From the NCBI GenBank assembly GCA_964460185.1, contig CAYWTM010000001.1:115407-179406 (forward strand): a DNA stretch of 64,000 nt. Direction: 5' to 3'. The notes under the pieces are model-generated. The model did no database searches, had not been told where the DNA came from, and saw only the letters and a program-made list of their open reading frames with translations. A program made the translations under genes and the position numbers. The stretch comes from JAVJPJ01 sp040217295 (lineage in GTDB: Bacteria > Pseudomonadota > Alphaproteobacteria > Rhodobacterales > Rhodobacteraceae). This document shows, piece after piece, positions 16,955 to 25,792 of this stretch (positions are counted from its first letter, which is position 1; every line of letters begins with the position of its first letter).

Positions 16955-17125
16955 CTAGCCCGTGAAATAGGCGTATCTTTCGGGGTTCTCCGAGCGGGAT
17001 GGGGTCGCGGCAGCCATGAATAATTGAAGGAGTTGCCCGCTGCGGCGCAATCCAGGTGACATGTCCGGGGCGTCAAGCCGGGCCGTCGCATCGTCGGCCG
17101 CGCGTCTGTAGCCGTCCATCTGTTC
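16955..17125 (-). CDS. C-terminal fragment of an unknown protein, cut by the scaffold gap
   Basis: The minus-strand frame is open from the gap edge to a TAG at 16955 and encodes 56 residues, starting EQMDGYRRAADDATARLDAP and ending PERYAYFTG. The segment is predicted helical and I recognise no family. It lies downstream of the toroid fusion gene on the same strand, so it may be the next gene of that operon, but the gap hides its start and true length. A prenyl-diphosphate synthase would fit the context; the visible residues do not prove it. Confidence 0.4.
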   Translation of the reverse strand, partial: EQMDGYRRAADDATARLDAPDMSPGLRRSGQLLQLFMAAATPSRSENPERYAYFTG

Positions 17126-17225
17126 NNNNNNNNNNNNNNNNNNNNNNNNNNNNNNNNNNNNNNNNNNNNNNNNNNNNNNNNNNNNNNNNNNNNNNNNNNN
17201 NNNNNNNNNNNNNNNNNNNNNNNNN
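17126..17225. other. Scaffold gap of 100 N
   Basis: Exactly 100 unknown bases, the conventional placeholder for a gap of unestimated size. The intact fusion gene ends 15 bases to the right, and an open frame leaves the gap on the left. The repeated sequence on both sides (20 identical bases at 16829-16848 and 17345-17364) may itself have caused the assembly break. Confidence 0.97.
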
Positions 17226-17240
17226 CCGGAAAGGATCAAT

Positions 17241-19130
17241 CTACCGCCGGCCTGACCCCACCCCGGCCCCCTCAAGCGCCCGAAGCGCGAAGATCGTCGT
17301 CATCGTGCCGGATCCGAAAACAGCCTGCTGGTTCGTGCCAAGGGTGAAGCACGGGATCGGCGGCCAGGATCCATCCGCCAGCGCCTGCCGGCTGAGCAGG
17401 CGCTTGAGCGCGGCCACCCGGACCGGATCTGTCGCGGTCCCGGGGATGGCGGCGTCGATGCTGTCGGCGGCTATGGCAAGCTGGGCAAGCCGCAGCGGAT
17501 TGCGGCGCACACTGCCCTCGCCCCGGTCGACCCCATCGAGAAACGCCGCGATCCGGGCGCGCACCAGCGCGGGATCGATCGCGGAGGCGGCCTCTGCCGG
17601 GAACTGCAGGAAGACCTCGGCCAGGAAGCACAGGAATGTCTCGCCATAGGGGTAATAGCGCGTGCCGCCGGTCTCGACCTGCTGCAGATCGTCAAGATGC
17701 GCGGCGATAAAGCGCCAGTTCGCGGCGACGATATCGCCGACCTGCATCGTGTCGCTTCGCCCGACCGGCCCGGTGGCGTCGGCGTCGCCGCCGAATTCCT
17801 GCAGCGTGATGATGTCGTCCAGCCGCAGCAGCCCGCGCTGCAGCGCCAGGAGCACCGGCGGCATCGCGTTGACCACGGCCACGGCATCATGCTTGCAGCC
17901 CCGGAACGCCGCGCCGGACGCCGCGCCCCCCTGCTGGACCCGGACGAAGGTTTCATCCTCGAAATAGGTCTTGAACACGCCCCGGACGAGCGCACCCTGA
18001 CCGGCCTTTTCGGGCGCGTGGTTGGCCTCTGCCGACAGGTCGCGGACCGCCGCGCTGGCCAGAAGCTCGCGCGCGCCGGCGGCAAGGTCGTCGTCGTCGA
18101 TGGCACCGCACCCGTGCAGCCCCGTGAGCGCGACCCCCGTGCAGTCGGTATCCGAGGCAAATCCCGTGGTCCGGAAAAAGAGAAAACGCATCAGGTCCGG
18201 CGCAAGCCGCCCGTAGCACAATACGTCATGGGCCCAGATATCTTGCAGGCACGACAGCTTGAACGCGTTGGCATGGGACGACCCGCCTTTCAAGACCTTG
18301 AGCGCAAGCATCGCGGTGAAATTCTCGGCCGTCAGGGCGGTGCCCAGCCGGCTGGCGAATTTCGGCAAGACCCTCGCTTGCCAAACCCTGACCTGGTCTT
18401 CCGGCATCGCGGGCGGAAAGATGCCTGCCGCCACCTCACCCAGGCTGATCGCAGGGCGGAACTCAGGATCAAGGGCGATGCTCGATTGCAGACCGTGGTC
18501 ACCCAGGGTGCACAGGCTCAGATAGCGATAGCCGTCACGGATCGCACGTGTTGTCTGGTCGTCCAGGCGCGCGAAAGCCGCCTGCACGGCCGGTTCCGCG
18601 ATGGCCGGGGCGTGGCCCTGCCCCGACCCACCGGTCCCGGCCCGCAGCGCCGCGAGGATCGAAGACTGACTCTGGCCCGCCGCCAGCAGGGTGACCCTGT
18701 GCCGCCTCGCCAGCGGAAGGAAGCCATCCACACCCTTGGTCGACCTGTCCTGGGCGGCCAGGATGATATCCTTGCCCGCCATGATCGCCGCCCTGACCGA
18801 CTGTCGGTCGTTGGATGCGGCGCTATCGACGATGATGGTGTGTGCCGATGCGTAGCGCGCCACATCCAGGACACCGGCCGGACCGGCCCTCAGCATTGGG
18901 GTCAGTTCGGCGGCTGATATGGCATCCTCGAGATCGTCAAGTTGGTCTGCGTCAGAGATCGCCACGATCTCGGGCCGAAACTGCGCGATCTGCGTTGCAA
19001 GGAGCGAAAGATTTGTTCCGGCGCTCAACCCGACCACCCGAAACCTTTTGGGATTCTCCCGCACAATTTTCAATGCCTGCAAGCCAAAAGGCCCGGTGCT
19101 TTCCAGGATGGAAATATTCCTAATTGGCAT
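17241..19130 (-). CDS. Fusion of a degenerate Dxr-like Rossmann domain and a terpenoid-cyclase-like toroid
   Basis: This 629-residue protein starts at ATG 19130 behind a perfect AGGAGG (6-base spacer). Residues 4-160 follow the MEP-pathway enzyme Dxr. ISILESTGPFGLQALKIVR with NPKRFRVVGLSAGTN matches the Dxr nucleotide-binding start. AGKDIILA (119-126) matches its AGK-I-LANKES stretch. LLAAGQSQSSILAAL (148-162) sits where Dxr has its PVDSEHNAIFQ metal site, so the acidic ligands are lost. Residues about 180-620 are alpha-helical, with DTDCTGVAL (327-335) resembling a DxDxT cyclase motif, then ALADGSWPP (583-591) and FGSGTMTTIFALRAL (605-619) like QW-type repeats of the terpenoid-cyclase/prenyltransferase toroid. 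The function is unknown; a role in isoprenoid chemistry is inferred. Confidence 0.6.
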   Translation of the reverse strand: MPIRNISILESTGPFGLQALKIVRENPKRFRVVGLSAGTNLSLLATQIAQFRPEIVAISDADQLDDLEDAISAAELTPMLRAGPAGVLDVARYASAHTIIVDSAASNDRQSVRAAIMAGKDIILAAQDRSTKGVDGFLPLARRHRVTLLAAGQSQSSILAALRAGTGGSGQGHAPAIAEPAVQAAFARLDDQTTRAIRDGYRYLSLCTLGDHGLQSSIALDPEFRPAISLGEVAAGIFPPAMPEDQVRVWQARVLPKFASRLGTALTAENFTAMLALKVLKGGSSHANAFKLSCLQDIWAHDVLCYGRLAPDLMRFLFFRTTGFASDTDCTGVALTGLHGCGAIDDDDLAAGARELLASAAVRDLSAEANHAPEKAGQGALVRGVFKTYFEDETFVRVQQGGAASGAAFRGCKHDAVAVVNAMPPVLLALQRGLLRLDDIITLQEFGGDADATGPVGRSDTMQVGDIVAANWRFIAAHLDDLQQVETGGTRYYPYGETFLCFLAEVFLQFPAEAASAIDPALVRARIAAFLDGVDRGEGSVRRNPLRLAQLAIAADSIDAAIPGTATDPVRVAALKRLLSRQALADGSWPPIPCFTLGTNQQAVFGSGTMTTIFALRALEGAGVGSGRR

Positions 19131-19718
19131 CAAACACCTCCTGAAACCCCGCCACCACGGTTTCAGAAACGGCGATTCCCCGCGCGGAGTCATTAAATTT
19201 TTCCCGCGAATGCATAATTTCGATAAAAATGACGGCAATTTAATAAAATATGCACAGGAATCAATCAAAGCGGCGGGTTGGCGTTTCTTGAATTCCAATT
19301 GCGGGGCGATCGAAACGGAGCGTCGGGCAAATCCATTTTCCCCGACCTTGAAACTGTCGGCCCAATGGATCAGCAGCCAATTCTGCAATAAAACTGACGC
19401 TGGCGCCTTGACATGAATCCCGTCCATCAGACGTCATGCCGACAATTCGCTTTTTGAGGGACCGGACAGAAACACAGGGCACAAAGCTTGCCGCCAATGC
19501 CTGGCGTCTGCATGAGAGACATCGACGCCGCGCAGATGGCATGCATCAATCGCAATGCGAACCGATAGCGGAAACCGGGAACAAAGCATCGCCGCCCGAC
19601 GCAAGATCGAGGGCCTCGTTTTCGATGGGCTTGGGGCGCGAGCGGTTCCGTCTGCCAGATCGCTCGCCTGCGCCCTGCCCTACCTCAAGCCGGGTTTCCC
19701 CTGCATGACCCGCCAGTA
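19131..19718. other. Intergenic region upstream of the fusion gene
   Basis: This 588-bp stretch has no convincing gene on either strand. Bases at about 19195-19262 are markedly AT-rich for this genome (runs such as TTTAATAAAATATG), a likely promoter area for the fusion gene at 17241-19130. The AGGAGG ribosome site of that gene is just left of 19145. The only longish frames (for example the minus frame 19261-19542) lack ribosome sites and recognisable products. Confidence 0.5.
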
Positions 19719-20846
19719 TCACACAACATCTGACAGGCCTGACAAGGCAGCCTTTCGGGCAATGCGGAATGCACCGGGCCGTGACCAGCTTTCCAGTAGC
19801 AATTGACGCAACCTTTCATGGTCCGGTGTCGGCATTGCGGCCTCCGAAAGCCTGCGGACAATTCGCGAGGCCCGTGTGCCTTCATTCGCCACGAACAGCA
19901 CATCATCCAAGTTGTCCAGATCAGCCAATTCCCGAACCGGCCGACCGGCGCGCTGCATGGGTTGACCGGCGCGGTCGAGATAGACCCCATCCCCGGATCT
20001 TGCCGGAATTGCGCTGCGATGGACGGCGAGCACCTGCCAATCCGGGCTGAATACCGGCGCCCCCGAACTGCCCTGATCGGTATCACCGCTATACCAGCAA
20101 AACCGGTCATCGTCGCTGTTGTTCCCCCGGTCCACAAAATGACTGTTGTGCACCACCAGAGACTTTGCCCGCCCCTGGGGATGCTGAATGATGCTGACCG
20201 GGGTCTGCGCCGAGATCGTCTCATCGCGTGCGGAAAGCACGTGCCAGCCAAAATGTTCGACCGGCGGCTCGACCCCTGTGAAATCCACGACCGAGCATAT
20301 CGCGAAGTCATAGTCCTCGTCGCGAAAGAAAAAGGTCGCCGGATCCAGGCTATATTCCCGGATCGGCACCGGTGATCCGAGCGTGTGGGTCTCGAAATCC
20401 AGTTGAAATACCATATCGCTGGCTTCTGCCGCACTGTGCAAACAATGTGCGGCGGTCATCATCAGCCCCAAGCCGACCAGGAAACCCGTGGAAAACCCCT
20501 CACTCCCGTCCCAAATCCGGCCTACCGACCGTTTGGCAAGCAACCCAGCCTCCAGGAATTCAATGGAGACTATATCGCTCGAGGGTCCAATGCGGCGTTC
20601 CAGAAGAGATGCTTGCCGCCCTACCGGGGTTGATCCGCGCAGCTCGGAGGGGTCTTCTCGTGCATCAATCCCCAGTATTCGGCGGCTTTCCGCCATGATT
20701 TCCATTTCCGCTTCGCGTATCTGGGAGAGATGTCCTTGCAGCCTCTGACTAGAGTGCTCCATTCGTCGGATCGAGGTTCGGTCTGGATTTTTGGCCATTT
20801 TCAGTATAAGTGGATTCCGAACAATAAAGTGATACGCCATATACAT
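19719..20846 (-). CDS. Trypsin-like serine protease
   Basis: This chymotrypsin-fold peptidase has up to 375 residues. The catalytic triad is intact: His134 in LMMTAAHCLHSA, Asp180 in DEDYDFAICSVVDF and Ser261 in DTDQGSSGAPVF. No signal peptide is visible, so it is probably cytoplasmic. Residues about 30-60 form a charged coiled coil (QRLQGHLSQIREAEMEIMAE), and the last 35 residues (PTPDHERLRQLLLESWSR onward) form a small helical module that may be an interaction domain. The start is uncertain: ATG 20846 leaves only 21 bp to the divergent gene and lacks a ribosome site, and ATG 20798 or 20762 are alternatives. It is divergent from the SGNH operon and may act with it. Confidence 0.78.
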   Translation of the reverse strand: MYMAYHFIVRNPLILKMAKNPDRTSIRRMEHSSQRLQGHLSQIREAEMEIMAESRRILGIDAREDPSELRGSTPVGRQASLLERRIGPSSDIVSIEFLEAGLLAKRSVGRIWDGSEGFSTGFLVGLGLMMTAAHCLHSAAEASDMVFQLDFETHTLGSPVPIREYSLDPATFFFRDEDYDFAICSVVDFTGVEPPVEHFGWHVLSARDETISAQTPVSIIQHPQGRAKSLVVHNSHFVDRGNNSDDDRFCWYSGDTDQGSSGAPVFSPDWQVLAVHRSAIPARSGDGVYLDRAGQPMQRAGRPVRELADLDNLDDVLFVANEGTRASRIVRRLSEAAMPTPDHERLRQLLLESWSRPGAFRIARKAALSGLSDVV

Positions 20847-20867
20847 ACACCAGTTGTGTCGCGAGTC

Positions 20868-21908
20868 ATGCCAGAGAGTTCAGCAATTACATATGACGAA
20901 TTTCTCCGCCGGATGCGGGATGCCGATGTGCCGGATGCGGATTTGCGGGACTACGTCGACATCGTGCGTGGGCAAGGTGGATTGGATTTCGAGGTCCGCC
21001 CGAACGCAAACACGGTCAAGATGACAGCGGCAGAGACCGAACTCGAGAATGCACTTGGCATCGGGAATGGCTTGGCGAGATTCAGACGGCGTTTGCGCTT
21101 CTTTCACAATGCGGAGCGTTATCCGGATCGCCCTGTCCTGGTGGAAGAGGGCGACAGCTGGCATCAGTTTCCCTTCCTGATCGAAGATGTGATCGACAAG
21201 ATCACGCCGCACTACAACATCTGGTCGCTTAGCGCGGCGGGGGCGACGCTTAAGGATATGGTTTCCGGGAAGCCAAGAAAGGGCGGCTTTGAGTTTCTGA
21301 AGGAACTTCGCCGAAAAAGGTCGACAGTAGCCGCGTTCGCCTTTTCGGGGGCTGGCAACGATATCATAGGCGAGCATCCTGAAACGAGGCACCCGATGCT
21401 TGCGGACTTGTTGCGTGACTTCAACGGAAATGCCGGAGATGTCGCGGGACACATCAATGCCGCAGAAGTGAATGCGCGCATGGCCGAGTTGTCGCTGGGG
21501 TATAGTCGAATTGTGCGCCTTGTCCGCGAAGAACCGGGACTCGAAGACCTCCCGATAGTCTTTCATGGATACGATTATCCGTTTCCCTACCCTTTCGGCG
21601 CAGACGACCCGCGCTCTCCGTCCTACGCTGACAAGGACCAATGGCTCGGCCGCGCATTTTCCGCACGAAACATCAACGAGCCGCAATTGCGCCGGGATAT
21701 CCTGGTTCGTTTGATTGACCAGCTTTACGATATGCTCGCTGCAATTCGTGATGCACCGGGTCAGCGCAACATCCATATCGTCGATTGCAGAGGGGCGATG
21801 CCCCGCGTCACTGACTGGAATGACGAGATTCACGGTACATCGGCCGGCTTTGAAGAGGTGGGCCGCCGCTTCAGGGCCGTGATCGGTTCGGCGATCGGAC
21901 AGACTTGA
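20868..21908 (+). CDS. SGNH/GDSL-type hydrolase
   Basis: This 346-residue protein carries the SGNH hydrolase blocks after a 90-residue N-terminal extension. Block I is LVEEGDSWHQFPF (Ser97), block III is FSGAGNDIIGEH (Asn164), and block V is DWNDEIHGTSAG with Asp319 and His322. These enzymes are esterases, lipases or carbohydrate deacetylases. No signal peptide is visible. I chose ATG 20868, since the upstream extension overlaps the divergent protease gene. It is followed after 18 bp by a membrane protein gene and then by a secreted protein gene, forming a three-gene operon. Confidence 0.78.
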   Translation: MPESSAITYDEFLRRMRDADVPDADLRDYVDIVRGQGGLDFEVRPNANTVKMTAAETELENALGIGNGLARFRRRLRFFHNAERYPDRPVLVEEGDSWHQFPFLIEDVIDKITPHYNIWSLSAAGATLKDMVSGKPRKGGFEFLKELRRKRSTVAAFAFSGAGNDIIGEHPETRHPMLADLLRDFNGNAGDVAGHINAAEVNARMAELSLGYSRIVRLVREEPGLEDLPIVFHGYDYPFPYPFGADDPRSPSYADKDQWLGRAFSARNINEPQLRRDILVRLIDQLYDMLAAIRDAPGQRNIHIVDCRGAMPRVTDWNDEIHGTSAGFEEVGRRFRAVIGSAIGQT

Positions 21909-21926
21909 ACCCCGGGGGTCACTGCT

Positions 21927-22889
21927 ATGGCTGATGCAGAACGGCAAAAAGTAGGCCCGCGTGTGGTCGTCTTTTTTGCCTCTCTCTTGCTGGCCGTCGG
22001 ATTGATCCTGATCTTCTTGCCGCTCATCGCCTTTTGGCAATACCTGCTTCCCGACGAGGGCGTGGATGAAGGACGCTTCGTTCAGGTTCTGATGCTGTCC
22101 CCTGTTCTTGTCATGGCCGGGACACTGTGTTCGTTTTTATCCGTCATCGTACTGTTCGACCGGATCATTGGCATCAAGGCGATTGCGGCTGGTAACCTGA
22201 AGTGGGCGAACGCGGAGCTTCCAGTCAGGATCGAAGGGTTCGTACTGGCTTTCGTCGCCCTGATTGTCGGCGTGGCGCTGTTTTGGCCAAAGCTCGAATG
22301 GGATGACTACCGAGAGAACCAGATTGCCTTCCAGGAATTGCTGAGCGATCACGCAGAAGAGATTGCGGCGCTGGAAGGACGGGTGCGCGAACTCGGTTCA
22401 GAATTGGAACGTCAGGGGGACGGGCTCAGCTCGGCCCGGAGCGAACGCGACCGGTATTATGGCCAAAGCACCGCATATCGGACGATACTGACCGGCGCGA
22501 ATACCTCGGCGGAAGACTGGGAAGTCATGCGGCTTCAGGTCGAATGCAGCCCCGGCGACGAATACTGGGTCAACTGGGGCCGGGAGACGGAACGAGGTTG
22601 GCAAAGTTCCATGTTCAGGGGCGACGGGGCCGATTTCCCCGGACTGCGGTATCATCCCAACAGCCCAAGGTTTTTCCTCGAGTTGGACCATGTGAGATTC
22701 CTCGTCATCACGCTCGATTTCGACGCTCATGGATTGTTCGCGCGCATCCAGCCGACCGGGGACCATTCGTTGAGCGACCTTTGCGAAATGACCCGGAGTC
22801 GCGAACGAGAAGAAGCGCTCTTGTCGGACGAGGCCGATCAACAGCGCCTGGGCCTGAGCGAGACCGCATCAAGGGAGGCAGATCAATGA
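21927..22889 (+). CDS. Membrane protein with coiled coil, unknown function
   Basis: This 320-residue protein has three predicted transmembrane helices: about 12-40 (VVVFFASLLLAVGLILIFL), about 55-80 and about 102-125. A cytoplasmic or periplasmic coiled coil follows at about 135-175 (ELLSDHAEEIAALEGRVREL), then a soluble C-terminal domain with WVNWGRETERGW. I recognise no family. Its stop overlaps the next ATG by 4 bases. It could anchor a complex that involves the SGNH hydrolase and the secreted protein. Confidence 0.75.
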   Translation: MADAERQKVGPRVVVFFASLLLAVGLILIFLPLIAFWQYLLPDEGVDEGRFVQVLMLSPVLVMAGTLCSFLSVIVLFDRIIGIKAIAAGNLKWANAELPVRIEGFVLAFVALIVGVALFWPKLEWDDYRENQIAFQELLSDHAEEIAALEGRVRELGSELERQGDGLSSARSERDRYYGQSTAYRTILTGANTSAEDWEVMRLQVECSPGDEYWVNWGRETERGWQSSMFRGDGADFPGLRYHPNSPRFFLELDHVRFLVITLDFDAHGLFARIQPTGDHSLSDLCEMTRSREREEALLSDEADQQRLGLSETASREADQ

Positions 22890-24259
22890 GGTTTGTCTTG
22901 GTGCTTGCGGTGGGACTTGCACTCGCCCCTCTCGACGGGACCGCCCAAGACTTTTCAGCACTGCTGGACGACGACAAAGCCGATGTGCTCATCGATCAGC
23001 TGCCGAGCGACGAGCGACACCTGGCGGTACGGGCGCTGGCGGGCCGATTGGATACCGAAACCTACCGCACGGCGCAGATATTGTGCGCGATCCGGCCATG
23101 GACAACAGGCGACCCGGACCGGGATGACGCCCTGCAGACCGAGGTGTGGCGGCACATGAGCCGCGAGACCAGCGGGGAGGCAGATGGGTTCAGATGGCTC
23201 GATTGCGCCGCCGCGAACCGGGACGGTTGGTATCGCGCATCATCACTGGATCCGATGTTCAACGTGAGGCAAGCAATGTGTTCCGGGTGGCTGGGCCACG
23301 AGACGGCGGGTCTGAACGTTCGCACCATTGCGACGGGTATGGACGAATTCGGCGACCGGCTGGAGGTGGGGATACGAGCCGCATTCGAAGGGCAGGAGCA
23401 CAGCCTCCACTCTTTCTACCCGGTCCGAAATGCATTGCGCATCGCCAATCTCCGGGCCGCGCTTGCGGTAGAGGTCTGGCGCAATGATCCGGAGCGATCA
23501 CGCAGTATCCTGCGCGAGGCAGCAACATCCCTTGAGACGACACTGCGGCAACTCGATGTTGCCCGGACAAGAAATGGATGGCGCCTCTACAACGACCTGG
23601 AATTTCACTCGGCACTTTATTCGTGGCTGTCAGACGGCGATGAAGACAGCGTTGCGCGACTGCGGGCGTTTCTCGAACCGGAACCGGTGTTGAACAATCC
23701 CCGCCTTGCACCAGCGATTTCGCCTGAAATACTCGACGAGATGCCGGTGGATTTCGTCGACATGATCTACATCGAACGCCTGCTGCCGGGGGCACAACTC
23801 GTGCGAGAGGATCAACAAGACGGAATTGCGGCGCTTGACGATTTGGAATGTGACCAATGGCATCGTCGCTCCTACGATCCCGTCGCCCTTGCCGAAACGG
23901 TGTTGGCATGCGCAGACACGAGGCACGACATCGTGGCGTTCGATACCTGTCTGGTGCCGTTCGAGGCTACGGATTGGACGTTGCAATATGCATCTGCCCG
24001 CAACCTTTCCGAACCGCAGATCCAGAACGAGAAACAAAGGATCGAAAGACTGGTCGAAGAAGTGCTGGGGCGAATTCCGAACGAAACCGCTTCCGGCATG
24101 GAATCACTGCTTTTGCCTGTTCAAGTTGAAAGGTTCGGATCGCGGGTCGTGTTTGTTGCCCCGGGGGAACTGGCGACGAGCCAACGGGAGTTCCTTGACA
24201 CAGTATTCGACCGGCGTAGCTCTCTCGATCCGCTTTTCAGGCGCCCGCGAGCCTATTGA
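22886..24259 (+). CDS. Secreted protein of unknown function
   Basis: This 457-residue protein begins with a Sec signal peptide (MRFVLVLAVGLALAPLDGTA, cleavage near residue 20). The mature part looks mostly helical and repeat-like, with scattered cysteines (ILCAIRPW, WLDCAAANRDGWYR, QAMCSGWLG) that could form disulfides in the periplasm. I recognise no family. ATG 22886 has AAGGGAGG upstream and overlaps the membrane-protein gene by 4 bases, so the start is firm. It is the last gene of the SGNH-membrane-secreted operon. Confidence 0.75.
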   Translation: MRFVLVLAVGLALAPLDGTAQDFSALLDDDKADVLIDQLPSDERHLAVRALAGRLDTETYRTAQILCAIRPWTTGDPDRDDALQTEVWRHMSRETSGEADGFRWLDCAAANRDGWYRASSLDPMFNVRQAMCSGWLGHETAGLNVRTIATGMDEFGDRLEVGIRAAFEGQEHSLHSFYPVRNALRIANLRAALAVEVWRNDPERSRSILREAATSLETTLRQLDVARTRNGWRLYNDLEFHSALYSWLSDGDEDSVARLRAFLEPEPVLNNPRLAPAISPEILDEMPVDFVDMIYIERLLPGAQLVREDQQDGIAALDDLECDQWHRRSYDPVALAETVLACADTRHDIVAFDTCLVPFEATDWTLQYASARNLSEPQIQNEKQRIERLVEEVLGRIPNETASGMESLLLPVQVERFGSRVVFVAPGELATSQREFLDTVFDRRSSLDPLFRRPRAY

Positions 24260-24513
24260 GGGGTAAGGACGGCGGCGGATTTCTGTAAACCGTGCGGACG
24301 CCAACATCGGAGCATCGCCCCTTTTCGTCGACGATCATGCAGATCCGGTTGATCCGCGCGCCCGGTCCTCGCCGCACGCCAGCCACCGGCACGCTGCCTC
24401 GCCTCGGGCAAGGTTCGTCCGACAAAACCCGCCAGCCAGCTTTCCGCGCCGTCGCAAGACAAGCCACTGTGGCCGGACCTGGTGCCAGTATGTCCGGGCA
24501 ATGCCCTTGGGCG

Positions 24514-25692
24514 TCATCCGGAGTGTCCGTGCTCTTGATACCCTGCAGACAGTGAAACGATGCGCTCAAGATCTTGCGCACGAAGCGGTGTGCCGTTCGC
24601 GGCCATGGATGACGAGGCAAGCGCATCCGCGGCGATGTCCTCCAGGTCTGCCCCCTTCAGACCGGTCAGCAACGGCAGCTTTGGAACACCCCAATCGTTC
24701 AACAGGCCTGCGATGCCCGCCACCTCGTCGCCCGTTGCATCGGTCGCCATGCCGGACAGCCACGACAGCACCTCAAGATGCCGATCCATAGCCAGTCCCT
24801 CCACCTGCCGTTGTTCCATGTTGACCTGGAGGGTCGCACACAGAAGACGCCCACACACAAGGCCGTGTGGCGCGTCGGGGAACCGCCCGCCGATCACACC
24901 CGCAAGGCCGTGCACGGCCCCCAGTCCGGCGTTGGTCAGGGCCAGGCCACCGAACAGGCTGACCAGGGCCAGATCGTCGCGCGCATCGGCGCATTCCCCC
25001 TGTGCCAGACGGGCAAGCGCGCGTGTGCCAAGGGGGATCGCATGGCGGCACAAGGCATCGGTATAGGAATTCGCCCGAGACGACAGATAGGGCTCGATCA
25101 CCTGAACCAAGGCGTCCAGGCCAGAGCCGAAGGTGATACCGGCAGGCGTTCCGTCGGTCAGCGCCGGGTCCACCAGTGCGACATCTGCAATCATGGAAGT
25201 GTCGCGCAGGCTGATCTTTTTCCGTGTTTCGGGCACGGAGATGACGGCATTGCGCGTCACCTCGGCCCCGGTCCCGGCGGTTGTGGGGATGGCGACGAAC
25301 GGCAAGGGAGCCGCGTCCAAGGCACGACCACCGGTGACATATTCGGATGCCGGATGCTGCGCCGGCACAAGGGCCGCGACAGCCTTGGCAAGGTCGATGA
25401 CACTGCCGCCGCCGACGGCAACCAGCACATCGCACCGGGCGACACGCGCAATTCTCGCAGCATCCGTCACGTCCGACAAATACGGTTCCCGGGTGCAGAA
25501 CAGTTCCGTTACCACCGCGCCGGCCTTTTGCAGGTCTTCCCGGAAGACATCGCACCAAGAGGCGGATCTGCCACGCACCAACATGATCCGCCGGCCAAGC
25601 GCCATGACCTTCGGCACAGCGCGGTCAACGCATCCGCGCCCGAACGACAGGTCACGGGGCTGAAGGATCGAGAATGGCTTTTGCGTCATCAT
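24514..25692 (-). CDS. Iron-type alcohol dehydrogenase family protein
   Basis: This 392-residue group III dehydrogenase has NAD-binding VAVGGGSVIDLAKAVAAL and PTTAGTGAEVTRNAVIS. Of the metal ligands, Asp in GLDALVQVIEPYLS and two His in VHGLAGVIGGRFPDAPHG are visible. The position that is usually His four residues after the Asp is Gln here, so the metal site may differ. It is predicted to oxidise or reduce a small alcohol/aldehyde with NAD(P). The start at ATG 25692 (or 25689) follows AGAGGG. It is the last gene after the glycerol ABC operon, separated from glpV by a strong hairpin. Confidence 0.85.
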   Translation of the reverse strand: MMTQKPFSILQPRDLSFGRGCVDRAVPKVMALGRRIMLVRGRSASWCDVFREDLQKAGAVVTELFCTREPYLSDVTDAARIARVARCDVLVAVGGGSVIDLAKAVAALVPAQHPASEYVTGGRALDAAPLPFVAIPTTAGTGAEVTRNAVISVPETRKKISLRDTSMIADVALVDPALTDGTPAGITFGSGLDALVQVIEPYLSSRANSYTDALCRHAIPLGTRALARLAQGECADARDDLALVSLFGGLALTNAGLGAVHGLAGVIGGRFPDAPHGLVCGRLLCATLQVNMEQRQVEGLAMDRHLEVLSWLSGMATDATGDEVAGIAGLLNDWGVPKLPLLTGLKGADLEDIAADALASSSMAANGTPLRAQDLERIVSLSAGYQEHGHSG

Positions 25693-25714
25693 GATCGCCC
25701 TCTTTCCAAAAGAA

Positions 25715-25741
25715 TCCGGGGCCCCGCGTTGGGGCCCCGGA
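25715..25741 (-). terminator. Strong hairpin between glpV and the alcohol dehydrogenase gene
   Basis: A perfect 11-bp inverted repeat (TCCGGGGCCCC at 25715-25725 and GGGGCCCCGGA at 25731-25741) encloses a 5-base loop. On the minus strand a short T-rich stretch (TTCTTTT) follows. It may act as a partial terminator or as a 3' stabiliser that keeps glpV mRNA more abundant than the dehydrogenase message. Confidence 0.65.
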
Positions 25742-25792
25742 CAGCGTGTCGGCCAAAGCAATTGCTTCAGGCCCACAATGAGAAGCCGTGGC

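Noticed and set aside
16531..16965. Plus-strand frame of 144 residues left of the scaffold gap
   Set aside because: It has no family features and lies opposite the decayed toroid fragment, which explains part of the sequence better.
24237..24626. Minus-strand frame of 129 residues after the secreted-protein gene
   Set aside because: It overlaps the ends of two supported genes and has no ribosome site or recognisable motif; I see no gene in 24260-24513.
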